A stretch of 25,570 bases of DNA, from positions 54,270 to 79,839 of the forward strand of contig DIEM01000018.1 of the NCBI GenBank assembly GCA_002418625.1, given 5' to 3'. The DNA is from Firmicutes bacterium UBA5774. Lineage in GTDB: Bacteria; Bacillota; Clostridia; Peptostreptococcales; Anaerovoracaceae. Both the position numbers and the translations under genes were made by a program. Under the pieces are notes generated by a model. That model did not search any database, was not told where the DNA came from, and was given only the letters and a program-made list of their open reading frames with translations. Within the stretch, counting starts at the first letter, position 1; each line of letters begins with the position of its first letter. Below, piece by piece: positions 13,678 to 22,638 of the stretch.

Positions 13678-14694
13678 TTACATAACTGGAGCAACAAACG
13701 CGTCAAATGAAGCCTTGTCAAATGGAACTGCGAAGTCGCCATTGACAACTGCGGCTTTATATACTTCTGTCTGCTCTGCGATTTCTGCGGGCACGTTGCC
13801 TGCATTGTCACTATAGCCAACGCCTTCTTCCGCAAGGCCGAATTCGATGTTGCCGCCGGAGAAGGTCCCTTCAACGACTGCCTGGCTAACCATGAAAGTT
13901 GCGTTGTCGACTCTCTTGATCATGGAGCACAAAACTGCTTCAGGATTCAAACCAGACTGGTCCTGATCCACGCCGATCGCCCAGAAGCCCTGTTCGCCGG
14001 CTGCTTCTATAACGCCGATCCCGCATCCGCCGGATGCATGGAAGATGACATCAGCGCCCTGCTGATACTGAGCAAGGGCTGCTTCTTTTCCAAGTGCCGG
14101 ATTGTCAAAGACGCCGGTGTAATTGACGAGTACCGCAGCATCAGGATTGACGCTCTTAACGCCGGCCTTGAAGCCATATTCAAATTTTTCAATTAAAGCA
14201 AACTGCATGCCGCCTACGAAACCGACTTTGTTGGTTTCCGTGGTCAGCCCGGCGATAATGCCGACAAGATATGAACCTTCATGCTCTTTGAAAGTCAAGC
14301 CCGCAACATTGGGAGCATCAACAGTGGAGTCGATGATCGCGAATTTCTGATCCGGGAACTGTGCAGCTGCCGAAGCAGTTGCTTCCTGCATCAGGAATCC
14401 TACGGAAATGACCAGGTCAGCTTCTTCTGCCGACGCAGCTGAAAGGTTTGCCGCATAATCGTCAGCTGTCTGGGATTCAAGAACATTAGTCGAGATCCCG
14501 AAATCGGCTTTTGCCTTTTCAAGTCCGGCCCAGGCTGAATCATTGAAAGACTCGTCGCCAAGTCCACCGGTATCTGTGATCATCGTGACTGTAACATCAC
14601 TGGTCGGAGCAGCCTCTTCTTCAGCACCGCCGCATGCGGCAAAGCTGAATACAAGCATCAGGGCTAGAGCGATGGATAACACTTTTTTCAACAT
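13678..14694 (-). CDS. BMP-family nucleoside-binding lipoprotein
   Basis: The 338-residue protein starts with a lipoprotein signal peptide: MLKK, a hydrophobic stretch and the lipobox FAAC with Cys21, followed by Gly-Gly and an acidic linker. The mature part is the Bmp domain, with VTMITDTGGLGDESFNDSAWAGL, the DLVISVGFLM segment, EGSYLVGIIAG, VGFVGGM and GVDQDQSG. It should capture nucleosides outside the membrane for the permeases downstream. The ATG at 14694 has AGGAGG about eight bases upstream; the longer frame from 14736 would begin before it. It is the first gene of the importer cassette. Confidence 0.94.
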   Translation of the reverse strand: MLKKVLSIALALMLVFSFAACGGAEEEAAPTSDVTVTMITDTGGLGDESFNDSAWAGLEKAKADFGISTNVLESQTADDYAANLSAASAEEADLVISVGFLMQEATASAAAQFPDQKFAIIDSTVDAPNVAGLTFKEHEGSYLVGIIAGLTTETNKVGFVGGMQFALIEKFEYGFKAGVKSVNPDAAVLVNYTGVFDNPALGKEAALAQYQQGADVIFHASGGCGIGVIEAAGEQGFWAIGVDQDQSGLNPEAVLCSMIKRVDNATFMVSQAVVEGTFSGGNIEFGLAEEGVGYSDNAGNVPAEIAEQTEVYKAAVVNGDFAVPFDKASFDAFVAPVM

Positions 14695-14740
14695 ATGATT
14701 TCTCCTCCTATTTTTTGATCGTGTTTCATTGAGCAACTAA

Positions 14741-14746
14741 ATTATA
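14741..14746 (-). promoter_or_regulatory. Candidate -10 box of the nucleoside importer cassette
   Basis: A perfect TATAAT is read on the minus strand within a very AT-rich stretch, about 47 bases before the lipoprotein ATG. No good -35 hexamer stands 16-18 bases upstream. The promoter location is plausible but not proven. Confidence 0.35.
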
Positions 14747-14791
14747 TAATATATCCCAATCAAATGGAAGATATATTTATTCATGACTTAT

Positions 14792-14828
14792 AAGGATTCC
14801 AATGCTTCCGGCAGTTCTAGGATTCCTT
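14792..14828 (-). other. Inverted repeat at the end of the YitT gene
   Basis: On the minus strand AAGGAATCC and GGAATCCTT pair with one A/A mismatch around a 19-base loop, overlapping the end of the YitT-family gene (stop at 14817). There is no T-run after it, so it is at best a weak terminator for the long upstream gene chain. It might instead protect the mRNA 3' end. Confidence 0.35.
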
Positions 14829-15746
14829 TTCGACAAGGCTGTCAAAGCCGGTTCCGGTGCCCCAGACCGACTCTACATGAATGACGCTGACAAATGCTTT
14901 CCGATCCGTTTTTGCGATGAACGACTTGATCAGCATGCTCTCACGCGGAGAACAGATCGTCACGATCTTATTCTTCCGTTCACCGGTATATACGCCTGTG
15001 ATTTCTATGTTCGTAACGCCTCTTCCAAGCTCTTCCATGATATATTCCGCAATTTCAGAGTCATGTCTTGTAATGATTTCAACTTGAACCAGCTTGGAAT
15101 CAAATCCATACATGATGATTTCCACTGTCTTTGCAAATATGACCTGCGTCACAAGTGCATAAAGCGCGATATTCCTGCCGAATATAAAGCCTGAAGATAA
15201 GATCACCACTGCATCGATGGCCAGCAGAATCTGGCTCAGGCTGACAAATGGCAGTGCTTTTTTATGAATGATCTTCGCGATGGTGTCCGTACCGCCGAAT
15301 GAATAACCTCTTTCAAAGATGAGCCCTGCGCCGATCCCGCTGACTACTCCGACGTAAATAGCCGCAAGTATAATGTCTTTTTCTCCCAGAAGCATCAGGT
15401 CCACTCTCTCGAACAATACCAGAAATGCAGGATACATGATTGTAACGACCAATATTTTACGGGCTTCCCTTAGTCCCAGCAGGATCCAGCAGACTATGAA
15501 AACGGTCAGCGCCCCCGCATAGAACATTATTGAAAAATCCAATGGTATGAATTTCTGAAGGATCCTGACGATCCCAGTCAGACCGCCGGAACTCAATCCA
15601 TTCGGTATCAGGATCCCGATGGTCGCAAATGCGTTGATAGCGCAGCCGATGGCAACCAGAAAAAGATTGAGCGCCAGCTCCTTGAGTCTTTCCTTTGTTA
15701 TTCTTTTCTTTTTAGTTGTTTCTTCTTCATTGAGCAGTTCACTCAT
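14817..15746 (-). CDS. YitT family membrane protein with DUF2179 domain
   Basis: This 309-residue protein has a basic cytoplasmic N-terminus (residues 1-25), about five to six membrane helices from 27 to 205 (YitT_membrane) with the GILIPNGLSSGGLTGI and GYSFGGTDTIAKII motifs, and a C-terminal soluble DUF2179 domain (about 220-290). The family is common in Firmicutes; its transport role is unproven. The ATG at 15746 overlaps the methyltransferase stop (ATGA) and lies seven bases after GGAGG. The alternative ATG at 15752 abuts the Shine-Dalgarno sequence. It is the last gene of the long chain. Confidence 0.9.
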   Translation of the reverse strand: MSELLNEEETTKKKRITKERLKELALNLFLVAIGCAINAFATIGILIPNGLSSGGLTGIVRILQKFIPLDFSIMFYAGALTVFIVCWILLGLREARKILVVTIMYPAFLVLFERVDLMLLGEKDIILAAIYVGVVSGIGAGLIFERGYSFGGTDTIAKIIHKKALPFVSLSQILLAIDAVVILSSGFIFGRNIALYALVTQVIFAKTVEIIMYGFDSKLVQVEIITRHDSEIAEYIMEELGRGVTNIEITGVYTGERKNKIVTICSPRESMLIKSFIAKTDRKAFVSVIHVESVWGTGTGFDSLVEKES

Positions 15747-17104
15747 TTCCATTCCTCCCCTGTTCGTCTGATCACCTTAAAGCTGCTGCTTCCGAAAAGA
15801 TCTACCGCCCTTACAGCGATGCATTTGTAATCGAAGCCTTCTTTTGATGTTTCCATAGCCAGCTTGCCGCTTTCGCGGCATAGAAATTCGTCCGGGCGAA
15901 ACACCAGACCGTCATAATCAAAATCGACGCTCCAATAATCCAAGAGCTGAAGTGGCTCATGCTTGGACGCTTCCTTGATCATTTCCTTGTACTTGTCGTC
16001 CATCGGCAAATCGTTATAATTTTTATAAACATAGTCTTTAATCATTATCTTAACATTCATGCCGCCTGTAATTTCATGCTCTGTAGATGCAACGCCAACG
16101 TCTATTTCGACATTTTCTTCCGTCGAAGCCACTTCCGGTTCATAGAAGCAATAAGAAGCCCCCATTCCAGCAAGGCGCTTGGCGGCCTTTCCCGATGCGG
16201 ATCTTCCTTTGTCGCAGGATATCCAGTTTCTCCCCATGCGCTCAGCCGCAGCCGCAAGCGTACCGGAGCCGCCGAAGAAATCAGCGACAAGATCGCCCTC
16301 GTTCGTACAGCCTGCTATTATTCTGGAAACCAGCGCTTCCGGCTTCTGGGTCGCATATCCGGTCCTCTCGGCCGACGTCCTTCCTACCATGTCGATTGTC
16401 CAAACATCCTTCATATTGACCATCGTATACCATCCAAGCTCGTCCCTATATTCTTTAACACCTTTAAATCGGTATGGCTTAAAGCCGCGATTATAGGATT
16501 TCTCTGTCTGAGGGTGGAATTGGTATTTTGCGCTTTTGGCATAAAACAGCAACGTATCATGTTTTCTTGAATAATATCTCTTGCTGACGCCTCCGGATTT
16601 ATAATGCCATATGATCTCATTGATGAAGTTTTTCTCTCCGAATATCTCATCCAAAATAATTTTCACATAATGCATGACATGCCAGTCCAGATGAACGAAA
16701 AGACTTCCCCTTTCGCTGAGCAGCTCCTTCATCATCAGGAATCTTACGGTCAGCATGGCCAAATATTCCTCCATGCCATTTTCCCAGGTGTCGTGATAAA
16801 CTGTTTGCCTGACTGCATGGGACATTCGCCCCTTTCCGGAATTCAGCCTGATTCCGCTGCCGTAATCGCTGCCGGAAAAGAATGGCGGATCTATATAGAT
16901 CAGGTCGATCCCGCCTGCCATGTCTTTGTGCGACAATAAATTTCGCATCAATACCATATTGTCGCAGTTCACGAGCATGTTCGCGCCACCTTGGCCGACG
17001 ATTTCAGTCATCAGAAGATCAGGGGCGTCCTTTTCGTTTCGGATCCGTCGATATTCCTCCTGGCTTCTTTCGATTATCTGGGGCAGTTTTGCAAGAAGAC
17101 TCAT
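15743..17104 (-). CDS. Beta-class DNA amino-methyltransferase without a visible partner
   Basis: The 453-residue protein has motif IV IDPPF (71-75) before the SAM-binding motif ADFFGGSGT (274-282), the order of the beta class of N6-adenine or N4-cytosine methyltransferases (N6_N4_Mtase). TQKPEAL (252-258) is the usual segment between them. Residues 340-453 form an extra C-terminal region after a Thr/Glu-rich linker that repeats VASTE. No restriction endonuclease or specificity subunit is nearby, and target recognition cannot be predicted. The ATG at 17104 has AAAGGAG eight bases upstream and lies 86 bases inside the end of the YgiQ gene. Location in a housekeeping-like chain suggests an epigenetic role, which is inference. 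Confidence 0.9.
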   Translation of the reverse strand: MSLLAKLPQIIERSQEEYRRIRNEKDAPDLLMTEIVGQGGANMLVNCDNMVLMRNLLSHKDMAGGIDLIYIDPPFFSGSDYGSGIRLNSGKGRMSHAVRQTVYHDTWENGMEEYLAMLTVRFLMMKELLSERGSLFVHLDWHVMHYVKIILDEIFGEKNFINEIIWHYKSGGVSKRYYSRKHDTLLFYAKSAKYQFHPQTEKSYNRGFKPYRFKGVKEYRDELGWYTMVNMKDVWTIDMVGRTSAERTGYATQKPEALVSRIIAGCTNEGDLVADFFGGSGTLAAAAERMGRNWISCDKGRSASGKAAKRLAGMGASYCFYEPEVASTEENVEIDVGVASTEHEITGGMNVKIMIKDYVYKNYNDLPMDDKYKEMIKEASKHEPLQLLDYWSVDFDYDGLVFRPDEFLCRESGKLAMETSKEGFDYKCIAVRAVDLFGSSSFKVIRRTGEEWK

Positions 17105-18923
17105 TGCTTTTTCTCCTTTCAGGACCGATCAGCGCGTTCGGACCGGTTCCGGCAAGCTCTGGCCTGCCGGCGAGGATCAGCGCCTTCCGAACCAGGTTAT
17201 GATTTTCGGGTTTATTGAATTGCAGCAGCGCGCGCTGCATTTTCTTCTCTTCAAGATCTTTTGCCACATACACGGATTCGTTCGTTATAGGGTCGATGCC
17301 TGTATAATACATGCAGGTCGAAAGCGTCCCCGGTGTCGGATAAAAGTCCTGTACCTGATCGGGCACAAATCCATTTTCTTTGAGAAACAGTGCCAGTTCA
17401 ACCGCATCCGCAAGTTCGGAGCCGGGATGTGACGATATGAAATAAGGTATAAGATATTGCTTCTTCCCAATTTTTTCGTTTGTGTCCGCATAGCTCCGGG
17501 AAAACTTGATGTATGTCTCCTTGGACGGCTTGCGCATCCTGGACAGCACCCGCCTTGAAACATGCTCCGGTGCGACCTTGAGACTGCCGCTGACATAATG
17601 CCTGCATAATTCTTCAATAAACCGGCCGTTCTTGTCGCACATGACATAATCATAACGGATCCCGGACCTGATGAAGACTCTTTTAACGCCGTCCAGCTGC
17701 CGAACCTCCTTTAAAATATCCAGGTATTCCCCGTGATCGACCTCAAGGTTCGGACAAGGCTTGGGGTAGAGACAGTCCCTGTCTTTGCACATTCCTCGGA
17801 TCAACTGCCCTTTGCAGGCTGCTTTCCTGAAATTTGCCGTAGGCCCCCCAATATCATGGATATATCCTTTGAAATCCTTTCTCTTTGTAAGACGCTGCGC
17901 TTCGGCGACGATCGAACCCTTGCTCCTGCCCTGGACGATCCTGCCCTGATGGAACGCAAGGGCGCAGAAACTGCAGCCTCCAAAGCATCCTCTGTTTGCA
18001 GTGATGCTGAATTTGACCTCTTCAATGGCGGGCACGCCCCCGAAACTGTCGTATATCGGATGGCTGTCCCCTTCGTATGGCAGTTCATAGACATGATCCA
18101 GCTCTTCCGATGTCATGATCTCTGCCGGCGGGTTCTGGACCGCAAAAATATTGTCGCCATACTCCTCAGCTAGCGGCAGACCGCTTATCGCATCGTTATT
18201 CTGATACTGGATTCGGAAACTATCCGCATAAGTGTTCAAAGAAGAAGTGATTTCCGCAAAAGGCGGGAGGAAGATCATGCCGGGCGATTGTTCCGTCAGT
18301 TCTTGACTGGCTTTGCCGATGCTTTTATAGACAGTTCCCCTGATCCAATGGATATCATGTATATCGATGCCCGCTTCCAGCGCTTCCGCCAGCTCGACGA
18401 CCGGTTTTTCACCCATTCCGTAAATCAGGAGATCCGCTTTGGAGTCAAGCAGGATCGAACGCCGCACCTTGTCGTCCCAATAATCATAATGACCGAATCT
18501 GCGCAGGCTCGCCTCCAGGCCTCCGATGATCACAGGCACGTCTTTGTAGGCCTCGCGGGCTCGGCTGCTGTAAACGATCACAGCCCTGTCGGGACGGCGC
18601 CCCGTTGTTCCGCCCGGTGAATAGCGGTCTTCCCGCCTCCGTCGCTTAAATACGGAATAATGGCTGACCATGGAATCCACATTGCCGGAATTGATCAGAA
18701 AACCAAGTCTCGGTTTTCCGAATTTCCTGAAGTCATCCGCGCTTTTATAATCCGGCTGTGCCAGGATCGCAACCTTGTAGCCGTGGGATTCCAACACTCT
18801 GGATATGATGGCATGGCCAAAGGACGGATGGTCGACATACGCGTCTCCCGTGACAAGCACGAAGTCGGGCTGCTCCCATCGTCTGTCTTTCATTTCATCT
18901 GCTGTCACCGGCAAAAAAGCCAT
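17019..18923 (-). CDS. YgiQ family radical SAM protein
   Basis: The 634-residue protein begins with FLPVT and DFVLVTGDAYVDHPSFG, typical of YgiQ (UPF0313). A cobalamin-binding-like N-terminal region leads to a radical SAM core with CFGGCSFC (Cys313, Cys317, Cys320) that binds a 4Fe-4S cluster, followed by the conserved HDIGGPTANF and VAPEHVS segments. The reaction of the family is not established. The last roughly 30 residues (Lys/Pro/Ser-rich) overlap the methyltransferase start region and look unconserved. It starts one base after the LUD gene stop, so translation is probably coupled. Confidence 0.93.
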   Translation of the reverse strand: MAFLPVTADEMKDRRWEQPDFVLVTGDAYVDHPSFGHAIISRVLESHGYKVAILAQPDYKSADDFRKFGKPRLGFLINSGNVDSMVSHYSVFKRRRREDRYSPGGTTGRRPDRAVIVYSSRAREAYKDVPVIIGGLEASLRRFGHYDYWDDKVRRSILLDSKADLLIYGMGEKPVVELAEALEAGIDIHDIHWIRGTVYKSIGKASQELTEQSPGMIFLPPFAEITSSLNTYADSFRIQYQNNDAISGLPLAEEYGDNIFAVQNPPAEIMTSEELDHVYELPYEGDSHPIYDSFGGVPAIEEVKFSITANRGCFGGCSFCALAFHQGRIVQGRSKGSIVAEAQRLTKRKDFKGYIHDIGGPTANFRKAACKGQLIRGMCKDRDCLYPKPCPNLEVDHGEYLDILKEVRQLDGVKRVFIRSGIRYDYVMCDKNGRFIEELCRHYVSGSLKVAPEHVSRRVLSRMRKPSKETYIKFSRSYADTNEKIGKKQYLIPYFISSHPGSELADAVELALFLKENGFVPDQVQDFYPTPGTLSTCMYYTGIDPITNESVYVAKDLEEKKMQRALLQFNKPENHNLVRKALILAGRPELAGTGPNALIGPERRKSNESSCKTAPDNRKKPGGISTDPKRKGRP

Positions 18924-18924
18924 T

Positions 18925-19533
18925 TCAATACCCCAGATTTTCGTTGATCAGAAAGATATTTATCTTGACTGCCGCAGGCTGCCTGTCCAGTATCAGTGTC
19001 GCATTGCATATGCGCTGCGGCGAATCGCAGTTCGTGCATTTGCCCAGATGGCGGCAGGGTGTATCGAGTCCAAGTCTTTCGGTGTTTTGCGGACAAACGA
19101 CATTCTTGATCCTGATCATTGCTTCTTCATAATTCCTGCTGATTTTATTGACTCCGACGATGATATAGATCCTGTCGTGGCCGAATAACAGGCTGGACAA
19201 TCTGTTTCCCGTCCCGTCTATATTTATGAGTCTGCCATCCTCCGTGACGGCATTCGTTCCGGACAGGTAGACATCAGCCGTCGCCGCCGCTGCCAGCGCC
19301 TTTTTCTTGTCTGTTCCCGGCGCGCCATGCCAGTGGACTTGGTTGCCGCGCTGCTTCAGCCTGTTATATATGCCAAGATCGGTGAGCGTCACTGAACCGC
19401 CGATGCCAACAGATTCAGAGACGTCGATGCTGCCGAGCAATGTGTCTCCAGCGTCGCCGCCGTTCTCGAAGTATCGGACGCTGAAGCCGTTGAGAATCAG
19501 ATTCCTGATCGTATTCTGAACTTTTTCGTTCAT
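18925..19533 (-). CDS. LUD domain protein, lactate-utilisation-like
   Basis: The 202-residue protein has a single LUD domain (formerly DUF162/YkgG). Visible parts are SVGIGGSVTLTDLGI, a TADVYLSGTNAVTEDGRLINIDGTGNR core and the VGVNKI strand. A Cys cluster is present near the end (CRHLGKCTNC). Related proteins are LutC and small standalone clostridial members; lutA and lutB are absent, so a lactate role is not supported here. I start it at the ATG at 19533, about eight bases after GGAGG; the ATG at 19539 is too close to it. The carbon-nitrogen hydrolase gene ends 14 bases upstream. Confidence 0.88.
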   Translation of the reverse strand: MNEKVQNTIRNLILNGFSVRYFENGGDAGDTLLGSIDVSESVGIGGSVTLTDLGIYNRLKQRGNQVHWHGAPGTDKKKALAAAATADVYLSGTNAVTEDGRLINIDGTGNRLSSLLFGHDRIYIIVGVNKISRNYEEAMIRIKNVVCPQNTERLGLDTPCRHLGKCTNCDSPQRICNATLILDRQPAAVKINIFLINENLGY

Positions 19534-19547
19534 TTCCATACCCTCCC

Positions 19548-20369
19548 TTACAATTCCTCTATTTTGTAGATATCCTCACGCCTGTGCTGCAGCAAAGGGA
19601 GCTGTTCCCTGATGGCCTTCACGTGATCGAGGTCCACAGTGGCATAGACGATGCTTTCCTTCTCATCCGTCTTGCCGGAAAATTCCCCCCAGGGATTGAC
19701 AATCCCCGAATTTCCATATGCATGATAAGCGGCATCCATGTTTCTTGCCGGCGATATCGCGGCAAAATACACCTGATTGTCAAGGGCTCTCGCCCGCATC
19801 GTCAATTCCCAGTGTGCCGGTCCGGTCGTCATGTTGAAAGCGCCCGGCACCATGATGAGCTGTGCGCCCTTGAGCGCCATGAGCCGGATCAGTTCGGGGA
19901 ATCTCATGTCATAGCAGATCGCTATCCCAATCCTGCAAAACTCAGTATCTACAACCGTTATCTGGTGACCTCTGCCTAAAATGTCTGATTCCTTGAACCT
20001 GACACCTCCTTTGATATCTATGTCGAACAAATGGATCTTTCTGTGTTTGCCGATTTGATGCCCGTTTCTGTCAAATGTGAAGCAGGTGTTATATATGGCC
20101 GCACCCGAACGTTCCGGGATCGTGCCGCCCACAAGATATATGCCGTGCTCCTTTGCTGCCGCCGACAGACGTCGTGTCGTCTCTCCGCTTTCCGCCTCGG
20201 CATATTCCGGAAAATGATCATTGGAATAAGGGCAGTTGAACATTTCGGGCAAAGCTGCAATATCCGCGCCGCTAGCTGCGGCCTCCCTGATCATCGCTTC
20301 GGCTTTGGCCAGATTCGCTTCCTTGTCCGCGACCACATCCATCTGACATAACGCAACCTTGAATTTCAT
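19548..20369 (-). CDS. Carbon-nitrogen hydrolase (nitrilase superfamily, omega-amidase-like)
   Basis: The 273-residue cytoplasmic enzyme has the complete Glu-Lys-Cys triad: Glu42 in LPEMF, Lys111 in GKHRKIHLFD and Cys152 in ICYDMRFPEL. Length and the sequence around the triad match the Nit2/omega-amidase group, which hydrolyses alpha-ketoglutaramate-type or similar amides; the real substrate is unproven. Its Shine-Dalgarno sequence (AGGAGG) lies inside the last codons of the NUDIX gene, which ends four bases before this ATG. Confidence 0.92.
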   Translation of the reverse strand: MKFKVALCQMDVVADKEANLAKAEAMIREAAASGADIAALPEMFNCPYSNDHFPEYAEAESGETTRRLSAAAKEHGIYLVGGTIPERSGAAIYNTCFTFDRNGHQIGKHRKIHLFDIDIKGGVRFKESDILGRGHQITVVDTEFCRIGIAICYDMRFPELIRLMALKGAQLIMVPGAFNMTTGPAHWELTMRARALDNQVYFAAISPARNMDAAYHAYGNSGIVNPWGEFSGKTDEKESIVYATVDLDHVKAIREQLPLLQHRREDIYKIEEL

Positions 20370-20373
20370 ACGA

Positions 20374-21048
20374 TCAACCTCCTAACGGTACTTCGTAGCT
20401 TCCTATGCCTTGATCGGCATGCTGCTTTTGACTTTCGGATTTAATGATGCTTACAATGTTCTCGATGATTTTTCCAGTCAGCCCCCATATGACATTTCCA
20501 TCGTAATTGTAGATCGGGATCGTCATCTGTCCTTTACGCCAATTGTAACTGCTCTTGTGCTTGATTTTCTCGTAGGGAAAACCCTCGCCCGCCACCGGCG
20601 CGACCTCGAGCATCTCCACAAAAGGATCGTTTTCCATGAAAAAATCAAATGGCACCAGAAATATTTCCCGGACCTCGTCCTGATTGACCTTGATATCGAT
20701 GATGTGCTTATAGTCGATGACGCCGAGGAAAGAATACAGCGTAAAATTGCTGTATGTGTAAATGTAATCAAGTTCACTGATGATCCGAATGCTGTCTGCC
20801 GGAATGTTCATCTCTTCGACGGTTTCACGGATCGCGCCTTCAGCGGGTGTTTCGCCGCGTTCAAGCTTTCCGCCGGGAAAACAGACTTCACCGGGCTGCC
20901 TCTTGAGCCCGTCGGCCCTGATTTCGAACATGATATGCGGAACGCCGTCTTTCTCGACGATCGGCACAAGCACGGAGAAATAATGATAAATGCCGTAGGG
21001 CTTTGGCTTTCTACCCGCGAATACCGATTCAATTTCCTTCGTATCCAT
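20374..21048 (-). CDS. NUDIX hydrolase of the CoA pyrophosphatase type
   Basis: The 224-residue protein carries a NUDIX box of the form GGKLERGE-x7-RETVEEMN at about residues 59-82, with the catalytic REXXEE residues intact. The preceding LKRQPGEVCFPGG resembles the extra motif of CoA pyrophosphatases (NudL/YeaB type), which cleave coenzyme A or its derivatives to phosphopantetheine and adenosine 3',5'-bisphosphate. The residue after the box (Asn where Gly is usual) is mildly atypical. AAAGGAG is seven bases before the ATG, 13 bases after the EamA stop. CoA specificity is probable, not certain. Confidence 0.88.
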   Translation of the reverse strand: MDTKEIESVFAGRKPKPYGIYHYFSVLVPIVEKDGVPHIMFEIRADGLKRQPGEVCFPGGKLERGETPAEGAIRETVEEMNIPADSIRIISELDYIYTYSNFTLYSFLGVIDYKHIIDIKVNQDEVREIFLVPFDFFMENDPFVEMLEVAPVAGEGFPYEKIKHKSSYNWRKGQMTIPIYNYDGNVIWGLTGKIIENIVSIIKSESQKQHADQGIGSYEVPLGG

Positions 21049-21061
21049 CCCGGGTCTCCTT

Positions 21062-21955
21062 TCAATCTCTGTGCATACTGCTAACGAGCGTCGCCCTGTT
21101 CATGGTCATGTATGATCCAATGAATATGAGCAGGATCCCTATCAGCACATTCAATGTTATCACTTCATGAAGCACAATGACCGCTATGACCGGCGCAATG
21201 CCAGGCTTGACGAAAAATACGAGTGAAGCCATCGTCGCGTTTGACAATTCCATGGCCAGGAAATAATACAAGTAGCCCAGCCCGGTGACGGCAATGCTGA
21301 CATAAAGGACAACAGCGAAGTTGTCCGCCTGGATACCCCGGACGACCGGCTTGTCCAGGATCAGCAATATCAGAAAAAGAATGCCTGCGCCAATTATGAA
21401 ACTGATGCTGGTCTGGGTCAAACCACCCAATTTTCGGATGCGCCTCTTTCCTATGGCGCTGTATAGTCCGAAGGTGACGGCCGATGCCAATGAAAACAGC
21501 ATGCCCTGCAATGTATTGCCGGGACTCATATTCAGCGGATTGATGATGGCGATCAGCCCCGCGATGCTGATGGCCGCGGCGATGGCCTTCGTTGGCGTCA
21601 TTTTCTCCTCTGCGACATAATGCGCGAAGATCATCGTAAATATTGGATTCGTGCAAAATATGACTGCTGCCGTCGAAGCGTTGGCGCCCATGACGCCCAG
21701 CTGGAAGAAAATCATTCCGACGCAGATACAGATGAATCCAAGAAGCGTCATGTAGCCTATATCACCCATGCTGAAACGCGTTCCTCGTTTTTTGATTTCA
21801 ACCATCGCGAAAGGAAGTAAAAATATTCCGCCGACAAAAAATCTGATGAAGGTCAGCTGAAACGCGTCCAGGCTAAGGCCGGCTATCTTCAGCGTCACTT
21901 CCATCGTGCTGAAGAGGATCGCCGATATCAAAATATAAATCAATACTTTTTTCAT
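21062..21955 (-). CDS. EamA family (DMT superfamily) transporter
   Basis: The 297-residue protein has two EamA repeats of five helices (about 1-140 and 150-290), giving ten membrane segments. Typical features are the N-terminal helix with STMEVTLKI, RFFVGGIFLLPFA, the AAVIFCTNPIFTMIFA helix and the EKMTPTKAIAAAISIAGL region. Members export or import small metabolites; the substrate cannot be read from sequence. Its ATG overlaps the HAD gene stop by four bases (ATGA). Confidence 0.9.
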   Translation of the reverse strand: MKKVLIYILISAILFSTMEVTLKIAGLSLDAFQLTFIRFFVGGIFLLPFAMVEIKKRGTRFSMGDIGYMTLLGFICICVGMIFFQLGVMGANASTAAVIFCTNPIFTMIFAHYVAEEKMTPTKAIAAAISIAGLIAIINPLNMSPGNTLQGMLFSLASAVTFGLYSAIGKRRIRKLGGLTQTSISFIIGAGILFLILLILDKPVVRGIQADNFAVVLYVSIAVTGLGYLYYFLAMELSNATMASLVFFVKPGIAPVIAVIVLHEVITLNVLIGILLIFIGSYMTMNRATLVSSMHRD

Positions 21956-22638
21956 GCATTGCTCCCGATGATGCGAACGACCTTTTCGAAATCCGACAAA
22001 TCGCTGAATAAGTGATCAGGCTCATATGATTTGAGTGTATCGATATCGGTCCATCCTGTTGCGACACCGACACTGACCGCTCCAAGCCTCTTGGCGCATT
22101 CGATGTCATAAGCGGAATCTCCGATGACAAACACATCCCGCTTGGTGAACGACACGCCGAAGTGGCTTTCCGCTTCTTCGATCCCGGCAAGTGCAGCATC
22201 CCATTTTTCCCCCCTGATGTCGCCGAAGCCCCCGACATTGAAATAACCCGAGATCATGACAGAATCAAGTTTTGTCCTCGCGCCGATCCTGAAATTGCTT
22301 GTGAGCAGGCCATTGAACAGTGCAGGATGCTTATCTATATAATCCAGAAGCTCCCGAACTCCGGGCATGACTCTTTTGCTTTCATTATATCTCAGTATCT
22401 CTTCAAGATTGCTGATATATGCCGACATGATCCCTTCCCGGTCCGCATCTGCGATGCTGAAGCTTTCGAGGATGCAATCCAAAATCACAGCGTCCATGGC
22501 CCTGCCTATGCCTGCCTTCTCAAAAGCATTTTCGATACCGTATATCTCCCTGAAAGTTTTGTTCAACGCCATTGTACCGTTGCTTCCGCAATGCATCAGC
22601 GTCCCGTCCACATCCCAGAGGATCAGTTTATTCGCCAT
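21952..22638 (-). CDS. HAD-superfamily hydrolase, phosphoglycolate phosphatase-like
   Basis: The 228-residue protein has motif I DVDGT (Asp9 nucleophile, Asp11), an alpha-helical cap (about 18-90), motif II LLTSN, a downstream Lys (GEKWDAAL) and motif IV VIGDSAYDIECAKRLG. This layout fits the Gph/PGP-type phosphatases. The substrate is unknown and could be phosphoglycolate, a nucleotide or a sugar phosphate. It overlaps the radical SAM gene end by 11 bases and the EamA start by four. Confidence 0.9.
   Translation of the reverse strand: MANKLILWDVDGTLMHCGSNGTMALNKTFREIYGIENAFEKAGIGRAMDAVILDCILESFSIADADREGIMSAYISNLEEILRYNESKRVMPGVRELLDYIDKHPALFNGLLTSNFRIGARTKLDSVMISGYFNVGGFGDIRGEKWDAALAGIEEAESHFGVSFTKRDVFVIGDSAYDIECAKRLGAVSVGVATGWTDIDTLKSYEPDHLFSDLSDFEKVVRIIGSNA

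Noticed and set aside
13553..14836. Spo0A-box-like TGTCGAA matches at 13553-13559 and 14829-14835, flanking the BMP lipoprotein gene
   Set aside because: Both lie in coding sequence, and a 7-base motif is expected about three times on both strands in a window this size; another copy sits inside the carbon-nitrogen hydrolase gene.
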